The translations under genes were made by a program, and so were the position numbers. 64,000 nucleotides of DNA. It comes from Eopsaltria australis (taxonomy: Eukaryota > Chordata > Aves > Passeriformes > Petroicidae). The stretch covers positions 744,001 through 808,000 of the forward strand of contig JAVTVJ010000660.1 in the NCBI GenBank assembly GCA_034509425.1. Reading direction: 5' to 3'. Positions 45,194 through 58,400 of this stretch are shown here, piece by piece. Each line of letters begins with the position of its first letter. Position 1 is the first letter of the stretch. The notes under the pieces were generated by a model that saw only the letters and a list, made by a program, of their open reading frames with translations, did no database searches and had not been told where the DNA came from.

Positions 45194-48100
45194 CTGTGGA
45201 GAGATTGGGTGTGTTAACAGGAACCAACAGCAGAGTGTGCACAGCGATCCCAGGAAGCGCCCAGGAAAGAAGGAAGGTGCCTCTGGAGCAAACCTGCTCC
45301 CAGCCAACAGCACAGCACTGAGCTGCACTCCTCATAGTCCCTGCTGGTTCAGGATCTCCCGCCGACTCAAAGAAGCCGTGAAATTTCCTGACAAGAGCAG
45401 AACCGGCTGAGATTCGCAGCTTATGTAAATGAACAAAGCTTCCCAGAAATCAATGAAACTCCATTTATTCATCTATTCCAAATGAATCCGTCCCATAAAG
45501 CGATTGCTCACAGAGTACAAAAGCCAACAATACAAAGCTGATCATCACACGCAGCAGCCCCGCTAAGCCCTCCCGCGCTATAATTTCAGTCGCTTATTTT
45601 AACCCAGATTTGTTTTCATTAAATCCCTCGTCAGCAATAGGGACAGGACAGAGAAACAAGCAGAATGTGCAGGGCAAAGTTCAGCAGTTTACAATTTGTT
45701 TAAATTTTCGCAACCTAATGTCCAGGCCAACTGATTATTGAGTAACAGCAACGTGAGAGCAGCTGCTCTGCAGGCAACAAAGCCCCCACCTTCCTCTCCG
45801 AGTTTGCCTGCAGGTCAGAGATGCCACAGAACTAAATATCCCAGCAAGAATTGCATTGTGCTGGGTGACAAAATGGCATTTGACAGCAAATTATTTCTCA
45901 CTTAGAAGAACACACCCATGAGAGATCAACATTAAGTTGCAAAAAAAAAAAAAAAAAATAGTATATTCCTCTACCACTTCTGCTCTGCCACAAAGGCCTC
46001 TATCCATGAGAACAGCTGATGGACTCAAGATGTGAAGAGATTGCTGGACAAGGTACAGGCTGTCAGTGTGAGAATCACATTTTAAAGAGAGATTTTGTCT
46101 GGGAAAAACACTGGCACTGCCTGGGGGAAAGGCAGAATCTGCACAGTTTTGCTTTGCCTCTTGTTTCTGAGCTGGGTAACACCAACCTGATCAAACTGGG
46201 CCAGCTGGGAGGGAGTTTAGCAATGCTCTGCCCTGAGAGCACAGCCCGAGAATCATCACATAAAAACACGAGAAGCACGATGGATAATCACAGCTGAAAT
46301 TGGAAATCAGGCCTCTGTGCCCATTTTGCTCCAAAGTTTCCTGAATCCACTTCACCCAATTCACCACTTTGCTCCACAAATTCTGTGAGGATCTGTAACT
46401 ATTCCCAGGGCTCTGCACACACCTCCCAGCACAACCTGCCTGGGAATGCACAGACCTGCTCTGCTCACCTGAGCACACACGAGGTGACCAGCCCTGAGTC
46501 ACAAGCCACCTAAACTTAGATTTGCTCAGCTGTCATTTGCTCTGGCTGCTCCCACAGCACACATCAGCCATAACTGAATGTCTGGATAGAGCAAGAGGCG
46601 TGATAAAGTCCAGGTTTGAACTCTGATTTGCCTTTAAAGAACTGGTTGACAGCTCTCCCTCTAAACCACAGGCTCCTACAGGTCACAACTCAAGCAATGG
46701 CAATTTTAATATCTTCTTTTTAATGCAACACTGGGGAGTATTTTCAAAAACCCCCAGGTTTCACAGGACTGCCAGCTTCAGCGATTGCTCTTCTCCCTGC
46801 AAGATCCCTGTTCTGCCCTTGCACACTTGTTTATGTGGTCACATGGAGCATCAGATCAGGAAAATTATCTGGCTGAAAAATAACCCCGATTTGTTTGGTC
46901 AGCAGCTGCCTAAGCATTCAACTCCAGCAGTTAATGTCAGATGTTATATTAACATCAGTGTCAAATTTCTGGCCACGGCCACAGAAACACCAGAAAGGTA
47001 AAAATGCCAGATTAAAACCCAACCCTGAGTGTGCAACGGAGAACACGCTGCACTACATTGCCAGGTTAATTAGCTCCTGGCCCTCTTCTACCGACATTCC
47101 TTGCGTTCCATGCAAATATTTGTCCCAGATATTGCCACCTGAGCTGCCCCATGGGCAAGCAAAGCAGGTTGGATCAATAATATCTCATATTAACCTCCCC
47201 AAGACAAGGACCTTTTCTTCTCATCTGTAAAGCACCTGCCATGCACGTGACAGTAAAAACAAGCCATTGCTTTACCAGCTCTTTCATTCATGCATTACCC
47301 TGATTCATGGAACAAGCAAGAGCCAGCACAACTGCAGGATATTAAAGGCCCATTTCCACCCCCCCTCCAGTTCTTCTAGTTGCTCTAGTTGCCTGGACAC
47401 TGTAACTGGTGTGCTAAGTGGTCTGAAAGATTATCTAGTGTCCTCTGGCTCCCGGGTGCCAAAGCTTTCCCCTGTGAAGCTGTCCCATGCAGAATTCCAG
47501 CAGATTCAACAAGCTTCTCCTGCTTGCAGGATCTGCCTGGAACCACTTGTGACAAACATCCCCACAGAAATGCTGTCACACACGGTGGTTTCCCCTCTTC
47601 CAAGCAGCAGAAGAATCCTACTGAGACACAACACTGAGCTATATCCCAGTTCTCACCCCTCACCCTTTACATTGCACTCTGAGCAAACACCTTTGTAGAC
47701 AACCCCTTGCAAATCACAGACACTAAAAACCCAATCCAGCTCCTTGACAAATTCAAGAGTAACTCAATCCTCCAGCTAGGATATAAGGTATTAGGCTCCC
47801 ACATTGTTGGGAGAACAGATGAGGCCTTAAAAAACAAATAACAACCCATTATTTCCCTTCCTATCCCTATGATACAAGTGACAAAACAGTAACAACAGGC
47901 TACTGTACCCTCTTTGCCACCACACACACGGAGCAGGGCTCATCCCTTGCAAACCCCTCAGAGAGAGGCCTTTGAACGAGGAACCCATATGTTATTCTGT
48001 TTTTTTATGAACTCCACCACCCTGCGAGGAATCAGCAGCTCTCTCCACAAACAGAAACAGTGATGGCACTTGGCTTGCAGGGTTTGCACCCAAGCGCCCA

Positions 48101-48556
48101 GCTCTGCCCACAGACCCCAGGGTGGTTAGCCCAAGGCTTTAGAAGGTAAATATTTAGACAGAATCGCTGCTGGAGGAGTCTTTAAAAGGGAAAGCTTGCT
48201 CGCCTTGCTGGTGAACATACAATGATGTACATATATATAGATATAAAAATACATTCCCATCTGCTTTAACGCTCTTGATGCTGCCTCCCTCGCCTGCCCG
48301 GGGGTCAGGTCCCAGCCTCAGGGAGCGGCCCTCACCCGGCCACAGCCCCACGGCCTCGCCCGCGCTCCTCCGAGGCAGAGAAGCCCCAGCCAGGGGGTTC
48401 TTCTTAAAAATAAATCAATAACCCGAAGCAGGACACCCCCAACCCCCGGCTCCGGCCTCCACGAGCCGGGGAGCCCCCCAGGCCGAGCCCGCGGTGAGGG
48501 GCCGCGCTCCGGCGCTCCAGGCCCCCCGCGACCCCCGCCCGTGCCCGCGGCCTCAC
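45194..48556. other. C6orf89 first intron, no other gene seen
   Basis: No recognisable exon. A run of 18 A residues lies at 45,941-45,958. Open frames are short and unconserved by eye. Confidence 0.5.
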
Positions 48557-48735
48557 CCCGCTCGCGTCCCGCCCGGCGGCTCCTCCCGCTCCGGCTGCGG
48601 CCCCGCCCGCCCCGCTCCGGCTCCGGCTCCGGCTCCTGCTGCTGTTCCTGCTCCTGCTCCTGCTCCGGCTGCGGCCGCGGCTCCTCCCGCGGCGGGGCGG
48701 GCCCGGCCCCGCTTCCGGCTTCCGCCAGGGCCCGG
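48557..48735 (-). other. C6orf89: Predicted 5' UTR exon 1 of C6orf89
   Basis: On the minus strand a good donor (GAGCGGG|GTGAGG) lies at 48,556/48,557 inside the CpG island. The start codon is in exon 2, so this exon is non-coding. It contains a hexamer/triplet run rich in GGCTCC and GCTCCT (plus 48,618-48,670). The transcription start is not fixed; the upper bound given is a guess at the edge of the upstream tandem repeat. Confidence 0.45.
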
Positions 48736-49145
48736 CCCGAACCGAACCGAACCGAACCGGGGCACCCGCACCGGCCCGGGAACCCCGACACCTCCCAGGG
48801 AACCCACAGCGGCCCGGGAACCCTGAACCGAACCGGGGACCCCGACACCGCCCGGGGAACCCAGCACCGGCCCGGGAACCCCGAACCGAACCGGGGCACC
48901 CACAGCGGCCCAGGAATTCGGCACCGCTCCGGGAACCCAACACTGCCCAGGGAACCCCAACACTCCCCGGGGCTCCCAACACCGCCCCGGGAAGCCAGCG
49001 CTGCCCAGGGGATCCCCAGCACCGCCCGGGGAACCCCAACACTGCCTTGGAATCTCCATCAGCGCCCCAGGACCGTCACACTGCCCTGGGAACCCCAAAA
49101 CCACCCGGGGAACCCAGCACCGCCCGGGGTCCCCAACACTGATCC
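48735..49145. repeat. GC-rich minisatellite with about 20-bp degenerate unit
   Basis: Head-to-tail variants of a unit like CCCGGGAACCCCAACACCGC run for about 410 bases. The left end has GAACC repeats (ACCGAACCGAACCGAACCGG) and the units become more degenerate toward 49,145. It directly abuts the predicted C6orf89 exon 1, so it may form part of the promoter. Long open frames across it on both strands are products of the repeat. Confidence 0.85.
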
Positions 49146-49410
49146 TGCTGTTAACACCCCCTAAAAAATGTGGGAAAGCCCTAAAAATTGTGGGAAAGGC
49201 TTCAAGGAGTAAAGGGTTGGAGATGGGGCAAGAGGAGGTCCCTGGAGCCACCCTTGGCATGAAAAAATTGGGAGAATGCAGGAGCGAGGGGTCTCAACCT
49301 CACCCTACTCTCCAGCACGAGCTTCAGTTCTTAATTGCAATTAAATATATTTTCAGTCAGCTCTTGATTCTGGGTGTGATGGGTGTTTTTGGTATCTCTC
49401 CGATGCATTT

Positions 49411-49510
49411 TCATAGAATCCTGGAATGGTTTGGGTTGGAAGAACCGTAAAGATCGTCTCATTCCACTCCCCCTGTTCCTCTAGACCAGGTCTAGAGCAA
49501 CTTTGTTTAA
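49411..49510 (-). mobile_element. CR1 LINE 3'-end fragment
   Basis: TCATAGAATCCTGGAATGGT, then TTGGGTTGGAAGAACCGTAA and TCTAGACCAGG, the reverse of the CR1 3' terminus. Weaker CR1-like sequence (GAAAAAGGACTTCCTCTTCT) may extend it to about 49,680. Confidence 0.88.
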
Positions 49511-50300
49511 ATTTCAGCCTTGTTTAAATTCTCAGCCTCAACAACTTCCTGCAGCGCTGAGCTCTGCAGCTGAATTAAACATTGCAAGAAAAAGGACTTC
49601 CTCTTCTCAGGTTTGGATTTCCTGCCCTGTCAATCCCAGCCCAAGGAGTGAGATTATCTCCTCATCCCGATTTTACTGCCTTTCCAGGGGAATGGGGTGA
49701 AATTTTGGGAGACAGTCCTGGGCAAGACCCAAATCCTGTGGCTGGGGCACTGAAAGCTGTGGTTGAAGATTTGTTCCAACTCATCAGAAGCTCGTGTTGG
49801 TTCTTGGCTTCCAAGGTGGATTCATCCAAGCAGGACGGTGGCAAATGCCCACTGACTTTAGGCTGGTATCCGAGATCTCCCCAGTTTTGGCTTGGCTGAG
49901 GCAGCTCCTCTAATTCTTGTGGAATTACAAACAGCTTAAAAGGAAACCACCTGATTTAAAAAAAAAAAAATCCTGTGGTCCAAACTAATATGCATTTCCC
50001 TCTTGCTATTAATATCCCAGGCCTTGATCCTCCTCCAAATACTCGTGCAGGCGTTTAAAGGCTTGCAAAGGAGCGCTGCCTTTGATCCCAGAGTGGGAAT
50101 GTTTGCTGGGATGTGAATTATTAAAGGTGAAAGATGCTTTCAAGTGCAACATGCTGCCTGTGTTTTCCAGCGTGATTTATTGCCTGCCTGGTGTTTCTCC
50201 CAGCCTGGCAATGAACAATTCATTTCCAGGTTTGGTGGGGAGGTTTGGAGTGGGGTAACTCATGCTTTGGGCACAAACTCCATCCTTTTTTTCTAGAAAT

Positions 50301-50962
50301 TCAGGATATTTGGAATGGCTTTTTCTTATTGTTTGGGACCCCCTTTACTATTCCTTCTTTTATTTCAAAATAATTGAAGTCCAAGTGTATTTTGCAAATT
50401 TGATCCATAAGAAGAGAAGCACCATTTCGTCCTGATCAACCCAAAAACTTCTTTTTGCTGGGTCTGAAACACTTCCCAGGAAATCCAGGGGAATAAGACC
50501 GACATTTCTTTCTGCCTTTTGTTTCTCAGCTCCCACTTTGGGCCCTGTTCGAGCTCCCTGGCCCTTCCCTGCAGCAGCAATATTGCAATGGGGAGGAATT
50601 GCTGCAGCTGCTGCCCTCTAATGGGAAAATTCAGCCTCCACGGCCTCACCTCTTCATTTTGGAATCGAATAAAACCATTTCTTGCACAATCCTGCTGCCA
50701 CTCGGCCGAGCAGCATCTTCCACGTGCAATCCCAGCATATTTAGGCAACGGGAAAAGCTGATCTGATGGGTGGCTTTGAATGGGGAAATGTTTCAGACTC
50801 AGTAGAAAGAAGTTTTTGGGTTGATCAGGCTGAAATGGTGCTTCTCTTATTATGGATCAAATTTGCAATGTACACTCGGATTTATATTATTTTGAAATAA
50901 AAGAAGAAATAGTGAAGGGGGTCCCAAACAATAAGAAAAAGCCATTCCAGATATCCCAAATA
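50301..50962. repeat. Large imperfect inverted repeat (arms about 175 bp, loop about 300 bp)
   Basis: Left arm 50,301-50,478 and right arm 50,782-50,962 are reverse complements with few mismatches. For example GTTTGGGACCCCCTTTACTA on the left pairs with GGGGGTCCCAAAC on the right, and TTGATCCATAAGAAGAGAAG pairs with CTTCTCTTATTATGGATCAA. No terminal target duplication or transposase is seen. If transcribed, the RNA would fold into a long hairpin. It may be two opposed copies of one unknown element, or an inverted duplication. Confidence 0.9.
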
Positions 50963-52438
50963 CCAAACCCAGATACAGCTCTGAGCTGAGCCACATAAAT
51001 CCTTCCTGAGGAGCTGCTCCAACACTAAAAATATTGTATAAAGAAATGTGATAAAAGAAGGATGGGAATGGGAGCATTAAATATATTGCATTAAGAAAAT
51101 AAAGTGTTTTAACGATGGGGCCAAAGGAAAATGACTTGAGCTAAGCTGGGAGGAGACCCAGGGGATGGAGATTGGGTACAGAGGTACTGGAGGGATAAAT
51201 TGGGGTGTGCAGGGGAAATAAATCATCCCTAAAAGACCCAGAAATTCCAGAGTCACTGCAAAGTCAGACCCTGGCTGCTGAAGCTGATCTATATAAAATA
51301 TATATAATTAGATATGAAAAGATATAGTGTTACTAGAAGCCCAGCTCCTGTTGTCACTTTATTTTTCTAAAGCACAAACTGGCTACTATTATGCTTTGCC
51401 ATTATGTACTTACAAATAATTATGGCAACAAAAGGCAAACCCAACCAGGCAGAATTATTTCCCCAAACTCTGCACATAAGCACAGTCTTTAAATCCACCT
51501 GTTGGACTGCTGGGAATTTAAATAAAATACTAAAATATAGCACTTGTACTCTTATTTATTTCGTGTGTATGTCTTTTTTTTCCCTGCAAAAATATAGTTT
51601 GATCAAGCTGTAAAAAGATTTAAAAAAAAAAAAACCCTTGAAATTGTGACATGTGCTTATTTAGATTTTTCAAGCTGGATTTAAAACCAATTCAGTACTT
51701 CACAAAGAGCAGAAGGGCAGGATGCAGCAGCTTGTTCTTCTCTGCCCAGCCTGAGATTTGCTGCAGTACTCCAGAAATCTGCTCTGGGGACAACACAATG
51801 ACAAAAACCTCTTGCAAGCATTTATCTTCTTATTATCCTGGACGTGCTCTTGGGGCTTTTGAATTTATTTTGAGCAAAATATTCAGTAGTTTCTGGCAAG
51901 CCCCATCACTGCTCACTGGCAGGATAAACAGGGAAAGGAAAAATTTGCTTTACCTTGACTGATTGGAGAGACTTAAGTACATTTAGAATATATTTAATAT
52001 CTCATTGTTCCTGATCAAATCCATTCAGACTGCAAAGCCAAAGCAGAAGTCCCCACAGCCCAGAGCACCAACAGCACTAAACCCCCTTGTTTTACACACT
52101 TGGATGGCTCCAGGTTTTCATTTCTTCTACCCCAAGGCTTGGGTTTCCTCCCTGCTGCTTCCAGTATCGTTCCAGCATCTCAGACCCAGCTGGGTTCCTT
52201 TTCTACCTCTTTCCTTGGCCTGTTCTTGGTCTCCAAAATAAAGTGGTCACGTTCCCCAAGAAGTATTTTGGAGGGCAGGGGGAATGGCAGGGGGTCCCCC
52301 CCAGCAGCTTTTGCTCTCAGCATCCAGGGAAGATCAGGCAAGGAAGACACACAGGAAGAGAGAAGCTGTCCAAGGGTGATTTTTATGCTTCTCTGGCTGT
52401 TGCTGCAGTTTCAGATCATTGCAGGGGGGATCTGTCCA

Positions 52439-55400
52439 TCACCAGCAACAGCCCTTTTTCTTCTGGGATGCCTTTGGTACCTCTTCTACCTTATTTTTCA
52501 ATTCATCTTCACGAACTTTGAGCAACCTGGGAGAAAAGGAAGCAAATTAGCCGGGCATTTCCCTCATATTGTGTTTTGCTGTGCTGTTTGTCTTGACAAG
52601 CCTTGGTACCAGAGGCTCAACAGGGCTGAAAGGAGTCAGGATCCTTCCACTTCCACATGATCTGAGAGCTGTGGGCGCTGCTAAAAACACCAACCTAAAT
52701 CAAACCGCAGACAGAACTCATTTCAGTCAAGCCAGAGAGAAATCAGCAGCATCCCAAAAAGGGTTTTATTCATCTCCTTGCAATGCTGGTTGTTCAGGAG
52801 ACAAGCTGGGCAGTGCTAAGTGCTCATCCCAGCACATGCTGCACTGAGTTTTCCCTGACATTTGGGCATGGAGTCTCTGGTGACAGTGACATCCCAATAC
52901 CTGGAGTTAAAAACCAGGGAGGGAGCCCATTAAACTGAGGACAGCTGGAAAAATCCAAGCACAAGCCTCACCTGATGAAGCTGACCATGGACTCGAGGAC
53001 GTTGTGGCCCGAGGCAGCGCTGCACTCGTAAAACATGAGCTGATGCTCCTGGAAGACACAGACCCCAAACAGAAATGTAATGTTCTTGCACTGGGATAGC
53101 TTAATGTGGGAATAAATAACCATGGGACAGTCCCAGCCAAGGGGAAACAGGAGGGAATCAAGGAAACAAATAACTCAATAACTTATTCACTGGAACAGGA
53201 GGGTGAAATCCAGTTTTTCTGGTTGCTACAGCACCAGCTTTGAATACCAAGGAAAAGGCTGATGGTGCAGACAGAAGAATTTGTGATGCCCTCTGGTTAT
53301 GGGAGCAAACACAGAGAGAGACATAACTAGAAGTTCCCAACTCTTTTGTTCCCTGCCAGTTTGGGAAAATGAGCATCTATCCCTCATCTCCATTTGCAAA
53401 ACTGGTCCATGGATTCTGGCCCAAATCCCATAAGCTTTAAAATTAAGCCAACAGAAGTGAGGTTCCTCTCATTCTCCTCACCTCATTTTTATTAGCCATC
53501 TCTATTTGAAGAGATTAATCAAACTTTGATCATTTCAGTATCTTTAATCCAGCATAGTGCTCAGTGGGTTTATTATTTTAATGACGCTGGGAAGATGCTC
53601 AACACTTCACAGCAAAGATAAGCAGAGCTGGAAATGTTTGAATTTACAAATCCAGTTCCATCAACCAATTTACTGGGATGGTGCTGAGGCAAAGTTAAAG
53701 TGGCAAAGGGAAAGCAAGGCAGGGAAGGGTGAGAGGTGGGTTCAGTGATCATTTTGTCAACCACTGATGCATGAGGGGTGAATTGAGGGCTTTCCCCTTT
53801 CTCCAGCTCCTCAGGCTGGTGCTGTCCATCCTTAGCTGTCCCTGTCTCTCTTGGGTGGCTGTGCTTCACCACCTACCTTGGCCAGGCATTCACCCTCCCT
53901 CGTAGGGACCTGTCTCTGGGCAGCACAGTCGGTTTTATTCCCAAGAAGCAGAACAGCAACTCCATCCTCTGCTCCTTCCTGGGTGAGACAGAGGGGAAGA
54001 TCAGGACAGCTTCAAAATCTTCCTCGAATCCCAGCTGGCCACACTGTCTACACACGTCCTGGAATACCACGACTGACACCCATGGATTTGGGCTCTTAAC
54101 AAAACTTTAAATTCTTAAATAAGTTCGACAGCATTTAAGAAATTAATTTTTTCCTTTAGATCATCTGCCCATGTCTATGAACAGGACAGAGCAATGGATG
54201 AATTACACTTGAAATGAATTCACTTTTTGCTCAACTGCAGCAGCCCTCTGAAGATGCTCTGGCTGGGATTTATAGGCACCAAGGAAGGCAATATCCTATT
54301 TTGTTTCAGCATTTTAAACACTGCCTTTGTGTCAACTGGAAATCTCTGACAAGAAGCTTTTAATAAACCTTGAATCACCTCCCATTTCCCAGGACTCAAA
54401 GTGGACTTTTCCTGATGTAAAAGCACTCTCACTTCCATTCCTGTGCACTAGATTTTAATTGTTTAAGAGCTGATCATTACCCTACCCGTCCTATCAACAA
54501 ATTACCCTGGGAAACACCGCAAACAGGTGACAATTCTCTGTCTCTAACTTAAATCCTCCACAAAAAAACCTATTTTATAACCAAAGCAATGCAGAATACC
54601 CTTTCCAAAGGGCTTGGCCACTCCTATCAGTGCCAGGAGCTCGGGACCTCGCCCACCTGGATGCAGCTGAGCCAGTAGCGCACGTCGGAGAAGGAATACT
54701 GGGAGGTGATGTCGTACATCAGCACCACCCCGTCCGCCTTCCGGAAGAACTGCTTCGTCATGCTGCGGTACCTGCGGGCATTTGGGATGATCACCGGCAT
54801 GGGCTAAGGGGGTTTTGCTTAGGAGTGGTAGGAAATCCTAGTGGAAAAGGTGGGAATGCAGGTCTACAAAACAGGCAGCCCCCGGATTTGGCTCTTGTCC
54901 TGGTGGCAGGGGCTGTAGGAACAGCCTGAGCGCCAGTTTTATCTTAATGACTTCCTTTATTATGCTTTATCAGATCTCATACTGTACGGAGTCCCTCCTT
55001 GAGCAACCTCACCTTTGCTTAGCAAAGTCAAAAATATTCATTGCCCCTAAACTACTGGGGAAAAAAAGCCAAACCCAGGTTGTGTCCTTTAGCAGCACAG
55101 CACCTCACCTTTCCTGGCCAGCCGAGTCCCACAGGCGGAGAGCAAAGCGCTTGTTGTCCACAACGAGGTTTTTGATCTGATAATCCAGCCCTGGAAGATA
55201 CAAAAGAGGGTATTTTGATACTGTGGAGTTCTGCCCTGTGACAGAAGACGGATGGAGAAGAAACGTGGTGCAGGGTGGTCTGAGACTGCAGCTCCAGGGG
55301 TTGGTCCCGAGCGAACCTCTGGCTTTTAGGTATTTAATCACTAGATTTTGGGAAGTTCTCTCATCTCATGATGAATAAAACCAGGTTGGTGAAGAGAGGA

Positions 55401-58400
55401 GAATGGAGCTGAAAGGCAAAGCAGAGATGAAAGCACTGGGTCGTTGGTGGCCAAGGAAGGACAAGGAGGAGCAGCAGCATTTCCTGCCCATGAGCACCCA
55501 GGCGTGGGGAGTTGGTGGCTCTGCTTGGCCCCTGGGGACAGGTTGTACAACACGCTTGGCATGAGCTGGAACAGGCACGTGGTGACCCCCAGCAGCTGTG
55601 GGGTGGAGGAAAGGGAGTTGCAGTGGTGATCCAAGTGCTTGGAGAGGGGCTGGAGGAGACCTACCCACTGTGGCAGTGAGGTGGGGGTTGAAGGTGTCGG
55701 CGTGCAAACGGTACAGGAACGATGTTTTGCCCACGTGGGAGTCCCCAACGAACAGCACGTTGTACAGGTGTTCTGGGCCCTGGGGAGCTTTAGGACAACC
55801 CCCTGGGACAGCTCCTGCCCCACCTGCAGTCACAGCCCCTGGCTGTCCTGGGCTGGGCTCGCCTTCCAGGCTCATCTTCTGACCAAACTCTTGCATCTTC
55901 TCTTGTTGACCAACACTGAGGTCTTTGCTCTGTTCTCCCAAGAGCTGCCTTTTCCCCAGTGAGTCGTCATTGAGGACCATCCCCAGCTGATCACTCCCAG
56001 CATCTTCTGGTCTCACTGTCGTGTGCAGTGTTGATGCTGGTGGCACCTCTTGCTTTGGAGGCTCAGCAGGTCTGGCAGCCGTGTGCTCCGGTTCCGTCGC
56101 GGGTGGTGTCACCGTGTGAAGCCTCCCCTCATGTCCCTGTGCTGAAACCTGCTCCTGAAGCTCCCTTTGGGCTGCCTGTCCCGGAGCACAAAGCCGCCAC
56201 ACATCTGGAATGAGAACACCCTCCTGCATCATCGTTTCCAGCTTTAGGGGGCTGGTTTGTGACTGCAGCTCGGAGGCCGGGGAGGCCAATGCTGGCACAG
56301 CGTCATCATGGCCCTGCTTTAGTCCTAGACCCTGAGTTTCCACTCCATTCCTCACCCCTGCCTCCAGCCTCTCTCCCTGTGCCACTTCCAGACCATGAGC
56401 TCCATCCAGAGGCTTCCCCTCTGCAGGAGCCCTCTGTCCCTGCAGTAATTCCTGTGCCTCCAGAATCTGCCCCTCAGGATCAATGCATGCTCCCAGCTTT
56501 GCCTCCAGGCCAGGGCCCTCTGCAGCAGTGACAGGCTCAGGACACAAAGCAGCCTCAGTTGGAGGGGGCACAAGTGCAGCAGCAGCTCCTTCCCACGGGT
56601 TTGCAGTGGGAGATGCACCCAGACCTGCCTCTAAACCTGGACTCAGGCTCTGCTCCCCTTCCCACATCCCAGCTGCACCCAGAGGTGTCAGATCTGCCTC
56701 CGTGCTCCCTCCTGAGCCTGATTTGGGCTCCTGCTGTTCTGTGAACAGCTGCACATCAGCAGCAGTGCTCTGGGCTTCCAGTGTGCCCAGGCTTTCAGCC
56801 TCCTCCTCTGGTTGTACTCCTGCACCAGCCCTCTGTCCCTGTCTGCCTTGTGCTCCCTGTGGATCAAGCACAGACTCCTGTGGCAGCCCGTGCTCACCCT
56901 GGCCGTGTGCCCCATCCTCCTCATCCTCCTCAATCTGAATGGCTCTTCCACCCTCCCCTCCCCATGGAGCCCCTGGGCTGAGACCCTCGTGGAACATCAG
57001 ATCTCCCTGGACACCCTCTGCCTCCATTTCCAAAACCTCTGCTTTATCCTCCTGATCCAGGGGATGCACATCTGGATCCAGTCTCCCTCCCTGCTCTGTC
57101 CCCAGGGAGTCAGTCTTGATTAAGGGCTGCAGATCTGCCTCTGTGCTTTCTCCTGAGGCTGATTTGAGCTCATCCCCCTCTGCAATCAGCGGCACACTGA
57201 CACCAGAGCTCTGGTCCTCAACAGTGTCCAGGCCTTCAGCCTTTTCCCATGGCTGTACATCTGCACCAGCCCCCTCTCCTTGGCCCAAGGTCACTCCGTT
57301 AGGCTGAGGCTCTGCCTCGTGTGGCAGCCCATGCTCACCCTGTCCTTCTGCCCCATCCTCTTCCTCCTCCATCTGAACAGCTGTTCCACTCTCCCCTCCC
57401 CAAGGCTTTTCTGGGCTGAGACCCCCACACAGCTGCAGATCTGACTGGGCATCATCTACCTCCATTTCCAAAACCTCTTCTTTATCAACCTGATCCAGGG
57501 GATGCACATCTGGATCCAATCTCCCTCCCTGCTCTGTCCCTGGGGATCCAACCTCACCCACGAGCTGCAGATCTGCCTCTGTGCTCCCTCCTGGGGTCAG
57601 TCTGAGCTCACCCCCCTCTGCAATCAGCTGCACATTGGCACCAGAGCTCTGCTCCCCAGTATTGTCCAGGCTTTCAGCCTTTTCCCATGATTGTACTCCT
57701 TCACCAGCCCCCTCTCCCTGCTCGGAGCTCACTCCACTGGGATGAGGCACTGGCTCCTGTGGCAGCCCATGCTCACCCTCCTCTTGTGCCCCATCCTCCT
57801 CCTCCTCAATCTGAACAGCTCCACCCTCCCCTCCCTGAGGGGTTTCTGGGCTGTGATCCCCACAGAGCTGCAGATCTGCCTCCACCATTTCCAGTGCCTG
57901 AGACTCAACTGGTAACAGCCCACACAAGTCTGGGCTGCCCACAGGTGTTTCTGCTGGGGCAGGACCCTCTCTGTGCCCTGCAGCAGCCCCCAGTTCTTCT
58001 CCCAGCCCTAACTCTGGTTTATCCTCCTCCAGTTGCACACCTGGATCCACACCCCCTCCCTGATGTGTCCCTGGGGATCCAGCCTCATTCCAGACCTGCA
58101 GATCTGCCTCCAGCTCTGCCAGCAGCTCCTTGCTGGTGCTGCTCTGGGTCTCCATCAGTTCCACATCTGTTCCCACTCCTCCTTCCTGGCTGTGGGTGGG
58201 TGGCACGGCCGCTGCCAGCGGCTCCTGAGCGCCCGCGCTCCCTCCCTGCCCTGCGCCTCCCCTGCCACACTCACCCTGCAGCTGCTGCTCTGCCTCCCTG
58301 GGCTCTGCTTCCTCCACCTCCTCTTCCTCAGCCCCGGCTCTGCTGCTCCCTGCACGCTCAGCTGGGGCTGGCAGCACCTCCAGCACTTTGGAGTCCATGG

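Larger units (their letters stand above)
48290..49145. promoter_or_regulatory. C6orf89: CpG island at the C6orf89 promoter
   Basis: Very GC-rich with frequent CpG, in contrast to flanks on both sides. It spans the predicted first exon of C6orf89 and the tandem repeat upstream of it. A CpG island without a TATA box is typical of a housekeeping promoter, which suits C6orf89. No RAB44-directed gene start is seen here, since RAB44 begins at 63 kb. Confidence 0.75.
49146..52438. other. Intergenic region between C6orf89 and RAB44
   Basis: This holds a CR1 relic (49,411), a large inverted repeat (50,301-50,962), A/T-rich stretches near 51,290-51,320 and, at its right, the 3' UTR of RAB44. Minus-strand AATAAA candidates for RAB44 lie near 51,864 and further left; none is clearly best. 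No exon resembling CPNE5 or PPIL1, which I remember between these genes in human, was seen. Confidence 0.5.

Noticed and set aside
48318..49260. Overlapping open frames of 200-235 codons on the minus strand
   Set aside because: They arise from the GC-rich CpG island and minisatellite. They have low-complexity Gly/Arg/Pro content and are not recognisable proteins.
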